A stretch of 64,000 nt of DNA from an uncultured Gammaproteobacteria bacterium (lineage in GTDB: Bacteria; Pseudomonadota; Gammaproteobacteria; DRJJ01), in the NCBI GenBank assembly GCA_947258795.1, contig CAMYJU010000007.1:45228-109227 (forward strand). The letters run 5' to 3'. The translations under genes were made by a program, and so were the position numbers. A model generated the notes under the pieces. The model searched no databases and was not told the DNA's origin. It was given only the letters and a program-made list of their open reading frames with translations. Below are positions 59,868 through 64,000 of the stretch, in pieces; position 1 is the stretch's first letter; every line of letters starts with the position of its first letter.

Positions 59868-60971
59868 TTGAAAGCACAGATCAAGGTTCTTGTTTTCCTG
59901 GCAACAGCAATTCAATTGCTGTTTACAACTCCTATGTGTCTGGCAGAAGTTGATGGCAGCTGTACCATGTGCCATAAATACCCGGGCCTCGGAAGAATAG
60001 AAAAAGCTGAAGGTGAGCAAGCGAAAAAGACCAAGCGGCTTTTTTATATCAACAATAAACTGTTTGAATCAACCTATCATGGCAAGATCCGTTGCAAGAG
60101 CTGCCATACCGGGGTAGAGAAAATCCCGCATACAAACGCACCGGCGGTCGATTGTGCAACCAATTGCCATATTGTTGACCCATCCACTAACAGATCATTT
60201 TCTCACAAGAAAATCGTTGACGATTATAACAACAGTGTTCATGGAGAGGCTGGCTCACGAATAAAAGACAAAAGTGATTTGCCAGTTTGTAAGGACTGTC
60301 ACAATAACAAGACATACCATGATACTGTCGGGAAACAGACGGACTCCATACATAAGGTAACGGTTTGCAAGGAATGTCATGAATCAGAAGAATTCGTGCA
60401 GCGATTTTATGAGCATATAATGTATCGAACCAGCAAGCGGCGCCCTTCAAAAGATGTCGTAAAACTATGTAGTACATGTCATGCAGATCAGGAGTTGATG
60501 AAAAAAGCCGGTCTCGATGCTGTGGTCGGTTTTACGTATACATTTCATGCCAAGGCCATCAAGTTTGGTAACGAAGAGGTGGCAAATTGTCTGAATTGTC
60601 ATGCGCCTTATGATCTAGGATTTTCCCCTCATCGAATTACATCCCGCCAGGAAGAGCACTCGCCAGTGAGTATTGAAAACAAGATCATGACCTGTCGCCA
60701 ATCGGGTTGTCATGTAGAGGCCATCGATGAATTTTCGCTGGGTAGTCGGGTGCATCCGTCTCCGGAAAAGATCAGGTTCCTGATGAGCGGAGAGGAACCT
60801 GTTCCAGAGGAGAATCAGGTTATAAAAGACCCGACTTTTCAAACAAAGGTGGTTGGCTGGATACAGCTCTTTTATAAGGTCCTGATTACGGTGGTTGTGG
60901 GTGGACTGGGCCTGCATCGACTACTGGATATGTACGCCTCGAGACGTGAGCGCAGAATACGGGGGCACTAG
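59868..60971 (+). CDS. Membrane-anchored multihaem cytochrome c, up to eight haems
   Basis: The 367-residue protein has a signal peptide (MCLA-EV). Six CxxCH motifs are present (CTMCH, CKSCH, CKDCH, CKECH, CSTCH, CLNCH). Two looser motifs could bind haem: CATNCH (Cx3CH) and CRQSGCH (Cx4CH). A C-terminal helix (LFYKVLITVVVGGLGLH) anchors it to the membrane. It starts at a TTG behind AAGAGGA. With the next two genes it forms a quinol-to-periplasm electron transfer unit. An FNR-like box lies upstream. Its electron acceptor is not known. Confidence 0.9.
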   Translation: MKAQIKVLVFLATAIQLLFTTPMCLAEVDGSCTMCHKYPGLGRIEKAEGEQAKKTKRLFYINNKLFESTYHGKIRCKSCHTGVEKIPHTNAPAVDCATNCHIVDPSTNRSFSHKKIVDDYNNSVHGEAGSRIKDKSDLPVCKDCHNNKTYHDTVGKQTDSIHKVTVCKECHESEEFVQRFYEHIMYRTSKRRPSKDVVKLCSTCHADQELMKKAGLDAVVGFTYTFHAKAIKFGNEEVANCLNCHAPYDLGFSPHRITSRQEEHSPVSIENKIMTCRQSGCHVEAIDEFSLGSRVHPSPEKIRFLMSGEEPVPEENQVIKDPTFQTKVVGWIQLFYKVLITVVVGGLGLHRLLDMYASRRERRIRGH

Positions 60972-60974
60972 AGC

Positions 60975-61688
60975 ATGAATGATACAGTAAATAATAAAAG
61001 CCAATTTATCCGTTTGACCAGGAGTCAACGGATACAACACATTATTCTGATGATCTCAACAACCTTGCTCATCATTACCGGTTTCATGTTGCAGGCGGAT
61101 CGCTGGTTTATCAGTGTGCTGGGTAACGCAAGTGAAGCAGTTTTCTGGTGGAGAGGGTTCATCCACCGTGTTGCCGGTGTCGTGGTGACGGTAATTTGTG
61201 TCTACCACCTGATATATGTCGTTGTCAGCAAAGAGGGCAGAAGCTGGTTTCTGGATATGTTGCCGAGGGTGAAAGATATTGTTGATGCGTGGCAGAATAT
61301 AATGTACATGTTGGGGTTCAGAAAAGAACGGCCACAAATGGATCGTTTTTTCTACCTGGAAAAGCTGGAATACTGGTCGGTCTACTTTGGCATGTTTGTT
61401 GTTATTGTGACGGGCACTATGATGTGGACCGAATACCTCTGGCCCAAGTTCTATATAGACGTCGCAGGCGCTTTTCACCTTGGTGAAGCGACTCTGGCCG
61501 CGCTGGCTATTATCGTCGGGCATATTTTCTCGGTGCATTACAACCCACACGTTTATCCGATGAACCGGGCGTTTATCGATGGCATGATCTCTGAAGATCT
61601 GATGAAGGAAGAACATCGTCTCTGGTATGAGCGGGAAATGAATAAGAAAGAAAATCAGCAAAATGGAGTTGATGATAATGCCAAGTGA
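60975..61688 (+). CDS. Membrane cytochrome b (Ni/Fe-hydrogenase/formate dehydrogenase type)
   Basis: The 237-residue protein has four to five helices with haem-ligand histidines in RIQHIILMISTTLLIITGF, WRGFIHRVAGVVVTV, YHLIYVVV and EATLAALAIIVGHIFSVHY. It is the diheme cytochrome b subunit that exchanges electrons with quinones. It lies 3 bp after the multihaem gene and overlaps the next cytochrome gene, so the three form one complex. Confidence 0.9.
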   Translation: MNDTVNNKSQFIRLTRSQRIQHIILMISTTLLIITGFMLQADRWFISVLGNASEAVFWWRGFIHRVAGVVVTVICVYHLIYVVVSKEGRSWFLDMLPRVKDIVDAWQNIMYMLGFRKERPQMDRFFYLEKLEYWSVYFGMFVVIVTGTMMWTEYLWPKFYIDVAGAFHLGEATLAALAIIVGHIFSVHYNPHVYPMNRAFIDGMISEDLMKEEHRLWYEREMNKKENQQNGVDDNAK

Positions 61689-62472
61689 AGACACCAAGCA
61701 TTGTCTGAAGTGTCTGGCGGTGGATTTGCTGATGGGTCTGGTTTTTCTGGCCCTGATCGGATTCGGGGTCTGGCTGATTTATATCTATTTTTTACGTGGA
61801 CCAATAGATATCGAAACGCGAGGTTTTGTTTCAAGGACTGTACGTAGTGAAGAAGTACAGCCGATTCATGTTGAGAAGTATCGGCTTAGCCATTTCCATA
61901 ATCTGGACGACGTGGTGTTGAAAGGTATTCCATCTGAATCACTTTGTGTGAAATGTCATGGTGATTATCCTCATACAAAAGAAAAGAAGACTCGCTCGTT
62001 TTTCAATGCTCATGCATGGTTCATGGCATGTGAAGTCTGTCATATCAGGCCGGATAACGCTGAACAAGTAAACTACCTATGGCTGGAGGCAGATACAGGC
62101 GAGGCATTAACCACCCTGAACGGTCAGCCTGGGGTGTATGGGGGACAAATCGTGCCACTAATAGTCGAAAACCAGGCACAGAAGCGGCTTGATATTCTTT
62201 CCGTTACGGATCAGGAGTTTGGCGAAGAATTTATCAAATTGCGTGAACATCTTGATGAAGGACAAGTCAAATGGTCACTGAAAAAGATCCACAAGCCCCT
62301 CGCTAAACAAGCAGTCTTTTGTGATGAATGCCATACCCGGGATGGCTTACTGGATTTCAGTCAGCTATTGTATTCATCACAAAGGGTGTTACATCTCCAG
62401 TCGCTGGATATGGCATCTATGGTCAAGGCTTATGAAGAATTTCATTTGCCTTCATTGCTTGATGCAAGGTAG
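61663..62472 (+). CDS. Membrane-anchored triheme cytochrome c
   Basis: The 269-residue protein (start at 61663, 61672 or 61678) has an N-terminal membrane helix (LLMGLVFLALIGFGVWLIYI) and three CxxCH motifs (CVKCH, CEVCH, CDECH). The last motif is followed by a conserved tail, GLLDFSQLLYSSQRVLHLQS and MVKAYEEFHLPSLL, which closely parallels the end of the cytochrome at 62719. It overlaps the cytochrome b gene by about 26 bases or fewer, depending on start. Confidence 0.88.
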   Translation: MELMIMPSEDTKHCLKCLAVDLLMGLVFLALIGFGVWLIYIYFLRGPIDIETRGFVSRTVRSEEVQPIHVEKYRLSHFHNLDDVVLKGIPSESLCVKCHGDYPHTKEKKTRSFFNAHAWFMACEVCHIRPDNAEQVNYLWLEADTGEALTTLNGQPGVYGGQIVPLIVENQAQKRLDILSVTDQEFGEEFIKLREHLDEGQVKWSLKKIHKPLAKQAVFCDECHTRDGLLDFSQLLYSSQRVLHLQSLDMASMVKAYEEFHLPSLLDAR

Positions 62473-62718
62473 ATCTATTCTTCTGTAAATCTTTTACGCA
62501 TCATTATGAGACCCCGCTAGGTCATTATAATTGGCATTCTCACAACTTGCATGGATCTTTTATAGGAGAAAGGTCAAAGTTACTAAAATCGACATATAAG
62601 TGGGGTCAGGTCACGGTTTACCCTGAAATTAGTAAAAAACGACAAAGCTCATAGGTCAAAGAGATCGATAACAAATCGAAATTTTTCTCATTTGTCACAG
62701 ATTTTTTATCTTCCGTTC

Positions 62719-63648
62719 CTACATACTTGGCATATAGAAAACTTCGTATTTTTTTATAATATTGCCAATGTTCAGGTTTTTCAGGGCTACGGCTTGTTCT
62801 GTCGTAAAGCCTAAGGAACTGAAATCAATCATACTCATGGAGGAATGACATTCCACACATGCAGTAGTATGTTCCATTTTTACGACATCACGATGATAAT
62901 GGCGTATTTCAATAGTTTTTTCATCTTCATCCAGTCGTGATCTAGAGGAACAGACTTTGTGTGCGCCATCAGTGTCCCAGGTATTCATTAAGGCCTGTAA
63001 TTTTCCATCTTTATATACGTAGGGGGCTATTCTGGAAAGTATTGAATCAGACTTCTGTGAAATATTATTATCTGGTGTATAAAAGCTTCCAAATGCGTCT
63101 CCCTGAAATGCCACATCCCTTGTCTGTACCCAGTCATAACGTGAAACAGTGAACTTGGATCGATCAAGGTGGCAGACCTCACATACCATGTAGCCGGTAT
63201 GCATGTTCAGAAAAGCACGAGCAAAAGGCTCTTTTTTATGAGGATATATCTTGTGGCAAACTTTACAAGAAGTCTTGTCCTCCAGGTTGGTAATAACTGA
63301 CTGTTCATTTCGATGAAATCCCTTGCGAGGCGTCTTAGCTAGCAAGGCTATATCCTTGTCCGATTGGTGACACCCTGATTGACACGTGGTCATGTTATTA
63401 CCAACGTGCGGAATTTTGTCCACGTCTAGATGACAGGCTTTACAATCAAGATGTCCATGTGGTGTAGTGCGATATTTTTCACTATCGATGTGAAGTATTT
63501 TCAGGCCAGTGTTGTCATCTTGTCTAACCAGGCCTGGATATTGATGGCAGGTAAGACAGGCGGAGTCCTCAACTTTGGCAGTACTGTGAAGAGGGAAGGT
63601 GATTATGAAAATACAAATCAGAAGCAGATTGAAAACCTTGTTACCCAT
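62719..63648 (-). CDS. Periplasmic multihaem cytochrome c, about six haems
   Basis: The 309-residue protein has a signal peptide (STA-KV) and the motifs CLTCH, CKACH, CQSGCH (Cx3CH), CKVCH, CEVCH and CVECH. Its N-terminus (CLTCHQYPGLVR) resembles the 59868 protein (CTMCHKYPGLGR). Its C-terminal half (NMHTGYMVCEVCH and MIDFSSLGFTTEQAVAL, ending KYEVFYMPSM) resembles the 61663 protein. It thus looks like a soluble fusion of the two. It has no membrane anchor. It is convergent with the cytochrome operon and has an FNR-like box upstream at 63791. Confidence 0.88.
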   Translation of the reverse strand: MGNKVFNLLLICIFIITFPLHSTAKVEDSACLTCHQYPGLVRQDDNTGLKILHIDSEKYRTTPHGHLDCKACHLDVDKIPHVGNNMTTCQSGCHQSDKDIALLAKTPRKGFHRNEQSVITNLEDKTSCKVCHKIYPHKKEPFARAFLNMHTGYMVCEVCHLDRSKFTVSRYDWVQTRDVAFQGDAFGSFYTPDNNISQKSDSILSRIAPYVYKDGKLQALMNTWDTDGAHKVCSSRSRLDEDEKTIEIRHYHRDVVKMEHTTACVECHSSMSMIDFSSLGFTTEQAVALKNLNIGNIIKKYEVFYMPSM

Positions 63649-63790
63649 AGCATTTGCCTCATATAGAAAATACTAAAGCCCTGTAACAGATTTACCTGTA
63701 GTCGTTAGGGTGCTAAAACCCAAGCACATAACTTCAATTGAAGTATTCTACCCCTTTCATACATTAGAAAAAACTTATATATAAATAGAA

Positions 63791-63804
63791 ATGATCTAAA
63801 TCAA
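63791..63804. promoter_or_regulatory. FNR/ANR-like box
   Basis: ATGATCTAAATCAA matches the FNR consensus at nine of ten positions. It lies about 150 bp upstream of the minus-strand cytochrome gene at 62719 and may instead serve a plus-strand gene beyond the window. No gene is supportable between 63649 and 64000. Confidence 0.55.
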
Positions 63805-64000
63805 ACAATTTACAAAAGTTTATAAATTGTAGAGGAAAACGGTCGAATAAGGGTGGAGTGAAGCACTTAGTTGTAATCGTAACTCAGGAAATATGTGTTC
63901 TGTCTGTTGAACTATGATTTATTCTTGGTTCTGCGCTATGAAAAGGGCTGTTCGGCGTTGATTCAGAAAGAAACCAGATAAAGGGTAGAAATGATAGAAC

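Noticed and set aside
62590..62660. TGGGGTCAGGTCACGG motif as part of an insertion element
   Set aside because: A similar phrase is common as a remnant tail in many proteobacteria, but no partner end or transposase is seen here.
1..64000. CRISPR array, rRNA operon or prophage
   Set aside because: No regularly spaced repeats, rRNA sequence or phage structural genes were seen on either strand.

Overview
The window looks like chromosome of a diazotrophic, sulfur-metabolising gammaproteobacterium. The evidence is a nif block in the Azotobacter order (nifU-nifS-nifV-cysE-orf-nifW-nifZ-nifM-clpX), NifA/sigma-54 promoters, and many sulfur-handling genes: SoxB/SoxW-like proteins, a rhodanese, YeeE/YedE-TusA, DsrE-like proteins and a TtrS-like sensor. 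The species cannot be named from this sequence.

1-13.5 kb, nitrogen fixation: modABC, a minus-strand pair (a NifZ-domain protein and a SagB-type oxidoreductase), then nif-type iscA, nifU and nifS, a terminator, and nifV through the nif copy of clpX. Three promoters (modA, iscA, nifV) each carry a TGT-N10-ACA NifA site and a GG-N10-GC sigma-54 site. Molybdate uptake, Fe-S assembly, homocitrate synthesis and nitrogenase maturation therefore appear co-regulated.

14-31.3 kb, mosaic of accreted modules: four direct repeats carry the 3' half of a tRNA-Arg(ACG), and a fifth decayed one lies at 59.4 kb. In most copies the T-loop is interrupted by a strongly structured 66-270 bp insert. The repeats bound an AbiE toxin-antitoxin module, a GFA/nitrilase/LysR module, and a larger module holding SoxB/SoxW-like proteins, a winged-helix/TPR regulator and a korAB-gdh-dicarboxylate transporter operon.

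31.3-50.2 kb: a membrane protein, a TtrS/TtrR-like two-component system, a Cys-rich protein behind a palindromic operator, a haem lipoprotein and a rhodanese. A long plus-strand cluster follows that combines sulfur import and relay (YedE, TusA, DsrE-like proteins) with glycosyltransferases, a UDP-galactopyranose-mutase-like flavoprotein, two radical SAM enzymes and an LPG-synthase-like membrane protein. This is the best candidate in the window for an undescribed pathway.

50.4-59.2 kb, light/B12 block: a MerR-family cobalamin photoreceptor of the CarH/LitR type, photolyase, DUF523/DUF1722 protein, lipocalin, glutathione peroxidase, CbiX chelatase, an unusual methyltransferase and three paralogous ~70-residue proteins. 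Three promoters here carry three 11-bp direct repeats, the spacing expected for CarH-type operators.

59.6-64 kb: two oppositely oriented multihaem cytochrome units, one with a membrane cytochrome b, each with an FNR-like box upstream. No rRNA, intact tRNA, CRISPR array, integrase or intact transposase was seen.
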